The translations under genes were made by a program, and so were the position numbers. Shown in pieces: positions 36,338 to 44,027 of a stretch of DNA of 64,000 bases. Position 1 is the first letter of the stretch; each line of letters opens with the position of its first letter. The notes under the pieces are model-generated. The model was not told where the DNA came from. It saw only the letters and a program-made list of their open reading frames with translations, and did no database searches. Origin of the DNA: SOKP01 sp048887165 (lineage in GTDB: Archaea; Asgardarchaeota; Lokiarchaeia; Sigyniarchaeales; SOKP01); contig JBHLJZ010000009.1 of the NCBI GenBank assembly GCA_048887165.1, positions 1 to 64,000 on the forward strand, given 5' to 3'.

Positions 36338-37162
36338 ATGGAAATTGCTAGATATCTTTTTAAATTTTACTATATCGGTTTAAAGAGATTTTACGGTTCA
36401 CAAAGACAATTAAATAAATTAACTATTGAAGATTGTTTAATAGAAGCATTACTTAAAAAAAATTATATTCTTAGTTTGAGGAATTCTGGTTTTGAAGTAG
36501 CAAGTAGGACAGATAGATTAGTATCTGCACGGGGAGCTGTTTTTTCAATAAAGAGTAAAAAAAATCCAATTCTTATGGAGATAAATTCAGCTCTACCCAA
36601 GCAAATTGGAGTATGGGCGTATGCTAAAGTACCAATAACCTTTTTATCAAGATTTAATGCTAAATACCGACATTATAAATACTTTATGCCTATTACTCAA
36701 AATTTAAATTTAGGAATAATTAATAAAGCGTGTAAAGAATTAGAAGGTCGACATGATTTTAAAAATTTTTCTAAGCGTGATAATGAACATATAAACACCA
36801 TAAGGGATATGATGTCAATATATACTAGTATAAAGGAAGATTATATTATTTTTAATTTCAAAAGCAAAGCATTCTTAAGACAACAAATTAGACGTATGGT
36901 TGCGAAGTTAATCGAATTAGGAATGAACGAAATTAGCTATAACGATTTTAAAAGCTTACTTAATTCTAATGAATACAAATCATATCAACCTGCTAATCCA
37001 ATTGGATTAATTCTATGGGACGTTGTTTATAATAAAGAAATAAAATTTATACATGATATTAAATCTATAGAAAGGATGAAAAATTTATTCTCTAAATTAG
37101 AACAAGAATCAAATCAAAAACGTTTATTATTCAAGATCTTGCAACTTAATAATATTGGCTAA
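36338..37162 (+). CDS. truA: tRNA pseudouridine synthase TruA
   Basis: TruA makes pseudouridine at positions 38-40 of the tRNA anticodon arm. The catalytic Asp is D59 in ASRTDRLVSARG, the archaeal version of GRTDxGVxA. The N-terminal FYYIGLKRFYGSQRQ, the C-terminal GRHDFKNFSKRD and FLRQQIRRMVAKLIELG are TruA blocks. The length of 274 residues is normal. Its last 36 bases overlap the 3' end of the RFC small subunit gene on the opposite strand, so the two transcripts are complementary at their ends. Confidence 0.9.
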   Translation: MEIARYLFKFYYIGLKRFYGSQRQLNKLTIEDCLIEALLKKNYILSLRNSGFEVASRTDRLVSARGAVFSIKSKKNPILMEINSALPKQIGVWAYAKVPITFLSRFNAKYRHYKYFMPITQNLNLGIINKACKELEGRHDFKNFSKRDNEHINTIRDMMSIYTSIKEDYIIFNFKSKAFLRQQIRRMVAKLIELGMNEISYNDFKSLLNSNEYKSYQPANPIGLILWDVVYNKEIKFIHDIKSIERMKNLFSKLEQESNQKRLLFKILQLNNIG

Positions 37163-38098
37163 TAACGCTTGCAATTGGATCTCTTCTGTCCCTCCTTGAC
37201 TTAAACGATATTCGAATTCTGCTAAGAGTTTTGAAATTTCAATTTTCATATCTTCTGAAATATTAAGATTATAGATTTCTCTATGTAGATTTTTAATGAT
37301 ATTTATACCAGATAATCCATAATCTTTATTAATATCGTTAAGAAGCTTTATTGAAAATTGTAATTTTCCTGCTAATGCTGTATGAAGTATTTCTTTAACT
37401 TTTTCAGGAGGTACTTCACCAGCTACTCGAAATACAAGATCTTGATCAATCTTAGAGGAAATAGTTCCGCAGGATTGGAGATAATTTATAGCTCTTCTGC
37501 AATCACCCCTTGAAACATTTACTAATCCATTTAAACCATCTGGTTGAATAGAAATTTTTTCTTGTTTAGCCACATATTTTATCCTTTCTTTTATATCATC
37601 ATCGCTCAATGGTGCGAATCTAAACACAACACACCGAGATTGAATTGGGGGGATGATTTTATTAGAATAATTGCATATTAGTATCATTCGACAATTCTTG
37701 GTATATTTTTCCATAGTTCTTCTTAAAGCTTGTTGAGCTGGTGAAGTCATATTATCTGCTTCATCTAAAATTAAGATTTTAAAAGGAATATCAAAAGGAG
37801 GTCTAGCCTTTGCAAAATCTTTAATAAAAGTCCTAATAACATCTATTCCTCTCGCATCACTCGCATTTAATTCCAAATATGTGGAATTAGGAGCCATTTT
37901 TCTTCCATATAGTCCTCTTACCATGGCTAAAGCAGAAGTAGTCTTACCTGTACCAGCAGGACCAGCAAAGATGAGATGTGGCATAGATTTATCTTTAATA
38001 AATTGCATTAAACGCTGAATAATCGCTTTTTGGTTTACAATTTCGTCTAAAATCCTAGGACGATACTTTTCTACCCAGGGTCTATTATCTAAAGACAT
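37127..38098 (-). CDS. rfcS: Replication factor C small subunit
   Basis: RFC small subunit is part of the AAA+ clamp loader that puts PCNA on DNA. The protein of about 323 residues has Walker A GPAGTGKT (46-53), Walker B LILDEADNM, the arginine finger in IQSRCVVFRF, and a C-terminal collar domain. I chose ATG at 38098, giving MSLDNRPWVEKYRP as in other archaea; a TTG at 38107 would add three residues. No large subunit (rfcL) is near. PCNA is at 50459. The gene overlaps truA tail to tail. Confidence 0.95.
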   Translation of the reverse strand: MSLDNRPWVEKYRPRILDEIVNQKAIIQRLMQFIKDKSMPHLIFAGPAGTGKTTSALAMVRGLYGRKMAPNSTYLELNASDARGIDVIRTFIKDFAKARPPFDIPFKILILDEADNMTSPAQQALRRTMEKYTKNCRMILICNYSNKIIPPIQSRCVVFRFAPLSDDDIKERIKYVAKQEKISIQPDGLNGLVNVSRGDCRRAINYLQSCGTISSKIDQDLVFRVAGEVPPEKVKEILHTALAGKLQFSIKLLNDINKDYGLSGINIIKNLHREIYNLNISEDMKIEISKLLAEFEYRLSQGGTEEIQLQALLANIIKLQDLE

Positions 38099-38216
38099 AT
38101 TTATCAAAATAATTTCAAGATATATATAATAATATATAAAAAATACTATTAAGAATTAAAATTTCATTTTTCATTATTAATAAACAATTATATAAAAAGA
38201 AACAAAATTGAAAATA

Positions 38217-39524
38217 ATGACGAATTTTAAAATTAGTAAAATTAAATCTCGGTGGATATTAGATTCACGTGGTAATCCGACAGTAGAAACTGATATTTAT
38301 TCTGATAATGTCTATGCTAGAGCAGCAGTTCCTTCAGGGGCATCAACAGGTGTCTTAGAGGCTTTAGAATTAAGAGATGGGGGAAAAGCATTTTTAGGAA
38401 AACATGTGACAAATGCTGTATCAAATGTAAATGGAATTCTAGCTAAAAACTTGATCGATTTTGATGTTAGAGATCAAAGTAGATTGGATAAAGAAATGAT
38501 CAAGATAGATGGAACTGAGAATAAAAAAAATTTAGGAGCAAACGCAATTTTATCTGTCTCTTTAGCAACAGCAAAACTAGCATCCAAATTACTAAAAAAG
38601 CCGTTGTTTTCTCATTTATATGATATTACTTATGGGAATTCTAGGGAAGATTACTTATTACCTATTCCCTTTTGTAATATTTTAAATGGAGGAGAACATG
38701 CAGGAAATAATCTTGCAATTCAAGAATTTATGATTGCACCTATAGGTGGAAAATCCTTTTCTGGTGCTATACAAAACGTTTCAGAAGTATATCAAACACT
38801 TAAGGGTATTTTACTTAAAAAATATGGTAAAACAGCTGTAAATGTCGGAGATGAAGGTGGTTTCGCTCCAAATCTATCAGATACTCACGAAGCTGTAAAT
38901 GTTATTGTTGAAGCCATTGAAGAAGCAGGATTTATTATAGGTACAGACTTTTATTTAGCAATGGATGTTGCTGCAAGTGAATTTTATGAGAATGGATTAT
39001 ACAATATTGATGGAAAGAAATTGAATGAAAATGAATTTCTGCAATATTACTTAGATCTGATAGATGAGTATCCTTATATAAAATCTATTGAAGATCCATT
39101 TGATCAGACTTCATTTAATGATTTTACTAAACTAACAGCTAAAATTAATAAATCAATTCAAATAGTTGATGATGATCTTACAGTTACTAATATTAAAATT
39201 TTAGAAAAAGCTATTAATGAAAATGCTGGTAATGCTTTACTTCTCAAAGTTAATCAAATTGGGAGTTTAACAGAAGCAATTGAAGCGTCTAAAATGTCAT
39301 TTAAAAATGGCTTTAATGTTATGGTTTCACATCGTTCCGGTGAGACTGAAGATCCATTTATCGCAGATTTAGCTGTAGGATTATGTACAGGGCAAATTAA
39401 AAGTGGTGCACCATGCAGAAGTGATAGAACTGCTAAATATAATCAATTATTAAGAATAGAAGAGCTATTAGGAGAAAATGCGATATATCCTAATAATTTT
39501 GATGAGTGGAAAAAATTCCAGTAG
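38217..39524 (+). CDS. eno: Enolase
   Basis: Enolase interconverts 2-phosphoglycerate and phosphoenolpyruvate in glycolysis and gluconeogenesis. The protein has about 435 residues with SRGNPTVE at the N-terminus, GDEGGFAPNL (catalytic Glu region) and IVDDDLTVTN, one of the metal Asp sites. LLKVNQIGSL supplies the catalytic Lys, and SHRSGETEDPFIADLAVG is the enolase signature. Start at ATG 38217, nine bases after a TTG alternative. It is convergent with the METTL5-like gene, with only ten bases between stops. Confidence 0.97.
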   Translation: MTNFKISKIKSRWILDSRGNPTVETDIYSDNVYARAAVPSGASTGVLEALELRDGGKAFLGKHVTNAVSNVNGILAKNLIDFDVRDQSRLDKEMIKIDGTENKKNLGANAILSVSLATAKLASKLLKKPLFSHLYDITYGNSREDYLLPIPFCNILNGGEHAGNNLAIQEFMIAPIGGKSFSGAIQNVSEVYQTLKGILLKKYGKTAVNVGDEGGFAPNLSDTHEAVNVIVEAIEEAGFIIGTDFYLAMDVAASEFYENGLYNIDGKKLNENEFLQYYLDLIDEYPYIKSIEDPFDQTSFNDFTKLTAKINKSIQIVDDDLTVTNIKILEKAINENAGNALLLKVNQIGSLTEAIEASKMSFKNGFNVMVSHRSGETEDPFIADLAVGLCTGQIKSGAPCRSDRTAKYNQLLRIEELLGENAIYPNNFDEWKKFQ

Positions 39525-39534
39525 ACCTTATCAA

Positions 39535-40179
39535 TTATACGGCGTCCTTAGTAAACCTGTATATGTTTACATCAATATTTTTTACTCTTTTTTTATGAAA
39601 ATGAAAAGATCTTTCAAGGGTTAGTTTCAAAGGAAAAATGTAATTTACACTCCAATTATATTTTTTTATATATCTCCGAATAAATTTGCTTACCTCTTCG
39701 TTAGCTAAATGGATGGAATATATAACTGATGAGAAAGAAAATGCTTTTTCCAAAAAAATTCTATCTGCTTTTTTCTTCTTTACTCCGAAAGGAGGATTCA
39801 TAATAGTTGTAATTTTTTGAACCCTATTTAAAAAGGATTGATTAAGTTCAAAATGTCCTATTTCTGCACAAATTGGAAATATTATATTATTAAGTTCAAG
39901 GTTATCAACATTTTTTTTTAATATCTTTAAAGCTTTACAATCAATATCAACACTTAATATATATTTAGCCTTAAGAAATGCACTTGCTATTGATAACCTA
40001 CCTGTACCTGCTCCTAAATCAATTATAACTTGATTAGTAATATCATCAAATTCAAATCCAGCAAAATATATAATATCAACTGCACTAATTGCATCAATGC
40101 AATATTGCTCAAGTTCAATTTGTGGGTCCGAGAATGCTTGTGTGTTTTGAATTATAGAAATTAAATCTTTTTTATTTAT
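39535..40179 (-). CDS. METTL5-like (COG2263) RNA methyltransferase, non-AUG start
   Basis: A SAM-dependent N6-adenine methyltransferase resembling human METTL5, which methylates an adenine of small-subunit rRNA. Reading the minus strand without break from 40185 to 39535 gives IELEQY near the start, DLGAGTGRLSIASA (SAM binding), SVDIDCKALKIL, the catalytic NPPFG, and a tail with FHKKRVKNIDVNIYRF. That is the full METTL5 pattern in about 214 residues. No ATG, GTG or TTG precedes these blocks; the first ATG lies at NPPFG itself and cannot be the start. An AGGCG element (40187-40191) sits just upstream of ATA at 40179, which I take as the likely start. A base error or a real non-AUG start are both possible. 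Confidence 0.82.
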   Translation of the reverse strand: MNKKDLISIIQNTQAFSDPQIELEQYCIDAISAVDIIYFAGFEFDDITNQVIIDLGAGTGRLSIASAFLKAKYILSVDIDCKALKILKKNVDNLELNNIIFPICAEIGHFELNQSFLNRVQKITTIMNPPFGVKKKKADRIFLEKAFSFSSVIYSIHLANEEVSKFIRRYIKKYNWSVNYIFPLKLTLERSFHFHKKRVKNIDVNIYRFTKDAV

Positions 40180-40294
40180 GTTTATCGCCTAAAAATTCTG
40201 CTTATTAAAATTTTTATTTATAATTATGATTAAATTTATTTATTTTATTTAATAATAATTAATTAGGGAAATTAAAAGATTTTTGTAGAAGGTT

Positions 40295-40891
40295 ATGAAT
40301 CAATCAGCAAAAAACAAGGATATTGTCTTCACAGGTCAGTATTTAGGAGTTGTAGAAGAATTTCTTCCTGATAAACAATCTACCTATGTTAAAGATGGTA
40401 AAATTTTTGCTACAAAAACAGGAATACTTCACATAGATAAAAATAAAAGAGAGATTGAAATTAAAAGTCATCAAGAAAAAGACAGAAAAACTGTTAAAAT
40501 TGGAGATATTGTCATTGGAACTCTTATTTTTCTTAGACAATACTCTATTGGGTTAAATTTCCATACTATTAATAATAAAATTCATTTTAACAGTTCTTAT
40601 TTAGGAAACATTCATGTATCTCAAATTTCGCATAAGTATATCGAAAAAATTTCGGATGCATTTCAATTAACCGATATAATTCGTGCGAAAGTTATTGATC
40701 AGAATCAGAATGAATTTGTTTTAAGTAGTGTAGGGAAAAATTTAGGAGTGATCCATGCTGACTGTGTTATATGTGGGACTGAACTTGAAAAAATAGGAAC
40801 GAATAAATTAAGATGTTCTAGATGTGGAAATATTGAAACACGGAAACTTGCCATTGATTATGGAAATGTATTAGAAAATTTAAGATATTAA
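40295..40891 (+). CDS. csl4: Exosome RNA-binding subunit Csl4
   Basis: Csl4 forms part of the RNA-binding cap on the archaeal exosome and helps recruit substrates and DnaG. The 198 residues contain an N-terminal strand-rich domain (about 10-60), a central S1 domain (about 65-150), and a C-terminal zinc ribbon with CVICGTE and CSRCGNI. The start is ATG 40295, with GAAGGT upstream. It begins a plus-strand run with the 73-residue protein, RpoL, the RNase III-like protein and the DUF99 protein, all in RNA or transcription functions as far as known. It is divergent from the METTL5-like gene. Confidence 0.88.
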   Translation: MNQSAKNKDIVFTGQYLGVVEEFLPDKQSTYVKDGKIFATKTGILHIDKNKREIEIKSHQEKDRKTVKIGDIVIGTLIFLRQYSIGLNFHTINNKIHFNSSYLGNIHVSQISHKYIEKISDAFQLTDIIRAKVIDQNQNEFVLSSVGKNLGVIHADCVICGTELEKIGTNKLRCSRCGNIETRKLAIDYGNVLENLRY

Positions 40892-40935
40892 AGTTATTTT
40901 TTACTAAATTCAATTTTATAGAAGGGTTCTTTATC

Positions 40936-41157
40936 TTGACAAGAAAGGGAGGACGAAAAGTTATTCATTTTTACAATTCTTCCGGAAATATTGATAACCT
41001 TATCAATTTTTTAGAAAAAGTACAAGCAAAAATTAATTACCTTAATCTTAATTGCACAGTAGATGGTAAAAGTATCAAAATAACTTTATTTGGACCGAGA
41101 GATCTTCAATATTTAGCTCAGGAGAGGTTAAGGGAATTAGCTGAAAGATATTTATAA
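40936..41157 (+). CDS. Small conserved-looking protein, unknown
   Basis: A 73-residue protein starting at TTG, with an AGAAGGG element about 12 bases upstream. It has one short beta strand (KVIHFYN), a helix (NLINFLEKVQAKINYL), a second strand pair (NCTVDGKSIKITLFG) and a final helix rich in Arg and Glu. The order suggests a small alpha/beta fold such as half a ferredoxin-like unit. It sits 44 bases after csl4 and 83 bases before rpoL, so co-transcription is likely. I do not recognise the family. Confidence 0.6.
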   Translation: MTRKGGRKVIHFYNSSGNIDNLINFLEKVQAKINYLNLNCTVDGKSIKITLFGPRDLQYLAQERLRELAERYL

Positions 41158-41240
41158 AGAATTTCTGTTTAGAAAACAAAAAAAATTTATTTTATTCTAT
41201 ATTAGATCTATTAAAGTCGAAGATTTTGGTGTAATTTTTA

Positions 41241-41720
41241 GTGGCTAAAAAAAAAGTCGAACCTGAAGAAGAAGAAGATATTGATGATTTTGAAGATGAT
41301 TCATTTGAAGATATCGAAAGTCATTATCCTAACCTTGAAGGAAAGAAAGTTTCAGAAATGAAAAGTATCGATGGTATTGAAGAAGAAATAGAAGAAGAAG
41401 AAGAATTTGAATTAGAACCTGAAGTTGAATTTCCAGAATACAAACATCTTGGGATAGAGATAAAGAAAGGTCTTAATGAAAATGATTATAAAGTAATAAT
41501 TAAAGGACAATCTCATGGATTCTGCAATAGCTATGTCAAACATCTATTAAAGGTCGAGGGTATTATTATTTCATCCTATAAAATAACAAAGATTGAACCT
41601 CCAGAAATATTTGTTCGAATTGAGAATGGTTATAAAATAAAAGATGTGTTATATAAGGGAATAGAAACTCTTAGAAGTGAAGTAGCTGAAGTTCAAGGAA
41701 TATTCAAAAAACTTATGTAA
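41241..41720 (+). CDS. rpoL: RNA polymerase subunit L with acidic N-terminal extension
   Basis: RpoL (Rpb11/AC19-like) pairs with subunit D to begin RNA polymerase assembly. The core is at about residues 75-159: YKVIIKGQSHGFCNSYVKHLL matches the family's GEDHTLGN helix region in divergent form, followed by SYKITKIEPPEIFVRIE and a final long helix. The protein is 159 residues; archaeal RpoL is usually about 90-100. The extra 70 or so residues are mainly Glu/Asp (EEEEDIDDFEDDSFED and a second acidic stretch). It starts with GTG. An acidic tail could mimic nucleic acid or bind a basic partner; this is inference. Confidence 0.8.
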   Translation: MAKKKVEPEEEEDIDDFEDDSFEDIESHYPNLEGKKVSEMKSIDGIEEEIEEEEEFELEPEVEFPEYKHLGIEIKKGLNENDYKVIIKGQSHGFCNSYVKHLLKVEGIIISSYKITKIEPPEIFVRIENGYKIKDVLYKGIETLRSEVAEVQGIFKKLM

Positions 41721-41780
41721 CTCCTATTTTGAACTATTTTTATGAAAACTTTATAAGAGCTAGTTATTCAACTAGTGTTA

Positions 41781-42227
41781 ATGCCTTATGAGTTTTTATT
41801 AACAGATATAAATCAAAACCTAACGGAAAAAGCAATAGGAGCCGATAAAGGTTTAGCAAAAATTGGGGATAGCATCGTAAATTTGACTTATTCAGTTGCT
41901 AAATCTATTTATCTAACGAATAATAATTTAAATAGCAGAATTATAAGAACAGGGATGAAAGTAAGTAAAAAAATATTAGCAGAAGCTTTGAAAGAAGCTA
42001 ACATGAAAATTTATGCAAAAACTAGAGCTGATTCGCATGATTTAGCAGATACGGTGGAAGCTTTAATCGCTTATATTTGGTTATCTGAAAAAATGTCCAC
42101 TAAGGAGATTATAGACTTTCTTGCTAATAATCTATCAGGTGATTTAAATAATAGAGTCGAGGAAGTCAATTCTGCCAGATCAGCATTTACAAGACTTTTA
42201 AAATTGATAAATAAAATTATACAATAA
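41781..42227 (+). CDS. Archaeal RNase III-like protein
   Basis: A helical protein of about 148 residues resembling the archaeal ribonuclease III family (Pfam Ribonucleas_3_2 type). KIGDSIVNLTYSVAKSI corresponds to the GDxxxN region, GMKVSKKILAEALKEA to the following helix, and DSHDLADTVEALIAYIWL to the second acidic motif of RNase III. There is no double-stranded RNA-binding domain. I prefer the ATG at 41781 over GTG at 41775. It lies 54 bases downstream of rpoL and 7 bases before the DUF99 gene, consistent with an RNA-processing operon. Confidence 0.72.
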   Translation: MPYEFLLTDINQNLTEKAIGADKGLAKIGDSIVNLTYSVAKSIYLTNNNLNSRIIRTGMKVSKKILAEALKEANMKIYAKTRADSHDLADTVEALIAYIWLSEKMSTKEIIDFLANNLSGDLNNRVEEVNSARSAFTRLLKLINKIIQ

Positions 42228-42234
42228 ATAAATT

Positions 42235-42795
42235 ATGAAAGTGGCTCCAATAAATATTGGATTTGATGACGCTAAATTCGAATTTAAATCAACATATAAC
42301 ACTACTAGTTTAATAGGTGTTATTTGTCAAGGTATCAGAATGGTAGATTTCATAAGATCAGATATCACTATTGATGGGGATGATGCTACAGATGCACTTA
42401 TCTCTATTGTAAAGCAAAAAGAAAAACATATACAATATATTTTTACTGATTCTATTACATTCGCTGGATTCAACATCATTGATTTAGAAAAAATCTTTAA
42501 CCAAACAGGTAAACCGATTATTGCGATTACAGAAAAACTTGTCGATCTTGATGCAGTTAAAATTGCTTTAATCAAAAATTTTCCAGAAGATTTTAAAATG
42601 AAGTTTAATCACATTTTGAATGCGGGTTATTTATATGAAACTCAACTTGAAACTGCAGGCGGTTTTTCAAAAATTTTTTATCATTGTGTAGGAATAAAAT
42701 CTGATAAAGTACAACCATTATTAGAAAAAGTCTGTGTTGATTCAAAACTTCCAGAATCTGTTCGGCTTGCTCATGTAATAGGGAAAGCTATTTAA
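42235..42795 (+). CDS. DUF99 (UPF0215) family protein
   Basis: A 186-residue member of the archaeal DUF99 family, which is distantly related to endonuclease V. Family blocks are visible: NIGFDDAKFEF near the start, then TSLIGVICQGIRMVDF, then ITIDGDDATDAL, IFTDSITFAGFNIIDLEKI, and a late segment KPIIAITEKLVDLDAV. The conserved acidic residues at the start (DD) and middle (DGDD, TDS) correspond to the putative metal site. Whether the protein cuts nucleic acid is unknown for the family. It follows the RNase III-like gene by seven bases and converges on the small GTPase gene. Confidence 0.82.
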   Translation: MKVAPINIGFDDAKFEFKSTYNTTSLIGVICQGIRMVDFIRSDITIDGDDATDALISIVKQKEKHIQYIFTDSITFAGFNIIDLEKIFNQTGKPIIAITEKLVDLDAVKIALIKNFPEDFKMKFNHILNAGYLYETQLETAGGFSKIFYHCVGIKSDKVQPLLEKVCVDSKLPESVRLAHVIGKAI

Positions 42796-42802
42796 TTTTC
42801 TT

Positions 42803-43285
42803 TTAAAATGTAGCAATCTCGTATTCTAAAATCTCCTTCATTCTTTCACGCAGTTCAGTTCTTATTGCGGACATTCCATATGTTTTTAATCCGCCAAGCC
42901 TTTTCTGCACTTCTTGAGCACTTAAAGCTCCAGGTAAATCTTGCTTGTTAGCGATAGCGATTATTTTAGTACCTAAACTGCGTTCAAACCTATCATAAAT
43001 TTCTTTTGTTCTTTTCACATTCTCTTCTGTTGAATCACAGACTAAAACAGCTAAACCAGCACCTCTTAGGAAATCTTGCCACATAAACTTAAACCTTCTT
43101 TGACCAGCGAAATCCCAGATCGAACATTTCTTCCCATTTAACAGTGAATCTTCTACTTCTAACCCAACTGTAGGAATCCGTTCTTTTGAGACGTCTCTCC
43201 CTTGTAATAAAGATAATAATGATGTTTTCCCCACTCCAGTATCCCCTACAAGGCAAATCTTCTGTTTTGTTGTAAAAACTTTATA
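42803..43285 (-). CDS. Small GTPase with mixed Rab/Arf motifs, start unclear
   Basis: A small GTPase of about 155 residues. The minus-strand frame from about 43279 downward includes KQKICLVGDTGVGKTSLLSL (G1), then RIPTVGLEVED (switch I), WDFAGQRRFKFMW (G3, between Rab WDTAGQ and Arf WDxGGQ), and ANKQDLPGA (G4, Arf-like). A final MSAIR follows (G5). The only GTG available (43234) lies inside the P-loop and would destroy it. The frame is open upstream to a TGA at 43286-43288, with no ATG, GTG or TTG. The real start is therefore a non-AUG codon (ATT at 43258 or one further up) or hidden by a base error. A longin-like gene is divergent from it. Confidence 0.85.
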   Translation of the reverse strand, partial: YKVFTTKQKICLVGDTGVGKTSLLSLLQGRDVSKERIPTVGLEVEDSLLNGKKCSIWDFAGQRRFKFMWQDFLRGAGLAVLVCDSTEENVKRTKEIYDRFERSLGTKIIAIANKQDLPGALSAQEVQKRLGGLKTYGMSAIRTELRERMKEILEYEIATF

Positions 43286-43528
43286 TCAACCCTTTCTAAT
43301 GCAACATTATGTTAATTAGAAAAGGCAAGAAATTGTTCAAAAATTAAAATAATATTGACATATCATGCGAATTTTATAATATAAATTCTATATTATCAAT
43401 TCAATAATGAGAAAGGTGTTGGATTTTTGAAAATATCCTCCTATTTATCTTTTTTATATTTACATAACATGAGATTTTAAATAAAAAGTAGATTAAGGTA
43501 AGATTGAAAATAATTATCAGTGAATATT

Positions 43529-43933
43529 ATGAATTTTTTACTTGATTTTATTGTTTCTAAAGAAGGTGGTAAAGTAATTTATAGCACTGATTCTAAATTA
43601 GATATTGTTAAGGATGTTCTTCTTTTTGGAGGTTTTTTAGAAGCTATAAATAATTGTTATAATCATGCGCTTATAGATGATTTGAAAAAGATTGAAGGAT
43701 GCCATTATCGAATATCATTTATGGTAAAAAAAGACTTTCAATTTATTGGTTTATCTTCTATAGAAACAGATCCCATATTCGTAAAAATGGAATTTGAATA
43801 TTACGCACACAAATTCACTAAACTTTTTCAAAATAAATTATCTAATATTTCTGATAATGATGTTCGTATATTCAGAAAATTTAATAAAGAAATTCTGAAT
43901 AAAAAAGCTATAGAACCATATGTTACGAGTTAA
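43529..43933 (+). CDS. Longin-like small protein beside a GTPase
   Basis: A protein of about 134 residues with the longin-like order: strands NFLLDFIVSKEGGKVIYST, a helix with LLFGGFLEAINNCY, strands HYRISFMVKKDFQFIGLSS, and two C-terminal helices with EFEYYAHKFTKLFQ. The LFGGFLxAI helix with a later (F/Y)xFIGL strand recurs in Asgard longin/roadblock-type proteins that sit next to small GTPases, where they may act as GTPase partners or GEF-like platforms. The assignment is from pattern, not alignment. ATG at 43529 is preferred to GTG at 43520. It is divergent from the small GTPase, with about 240 bases between them. Confidence 0.5.
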   Translation: MNFLLDFIVSKEGGKVIYSTDSKLDIVKDVLLFGGFLEAINNCYNHALIDDLKKIEGCHYRISFMVKKDFQFIGLSSIETDPIFVKMEFEYYAHKFTKLFQNKLSNISDNDVRIFRKFNKEILNKKAIEPYVTS

Positions 43934-44027
43934 GATAAAATTTTTGATTATATTCTAATTCGTTTTAAAAAAATAATAGATTTGTAAAAAAAGATAATTT
44001 AATAAAAAAAAAGCAAAATTCTTTTCA

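Noticed and set aside
39535..39801. An 88-residue fragment beginning at NPPFG, as if from a truncated methyltransferase
   Set aside because: The same frame continues upstream without a stop and holds the missing SAM-binding blocks, so the gene is complete apart from its start codon.
42803..43234. GTPase start at GTG 43234
   Set aside because: This would begin inside the P-loop and remove its first glycines; the upstream frame has the rest of the motif.
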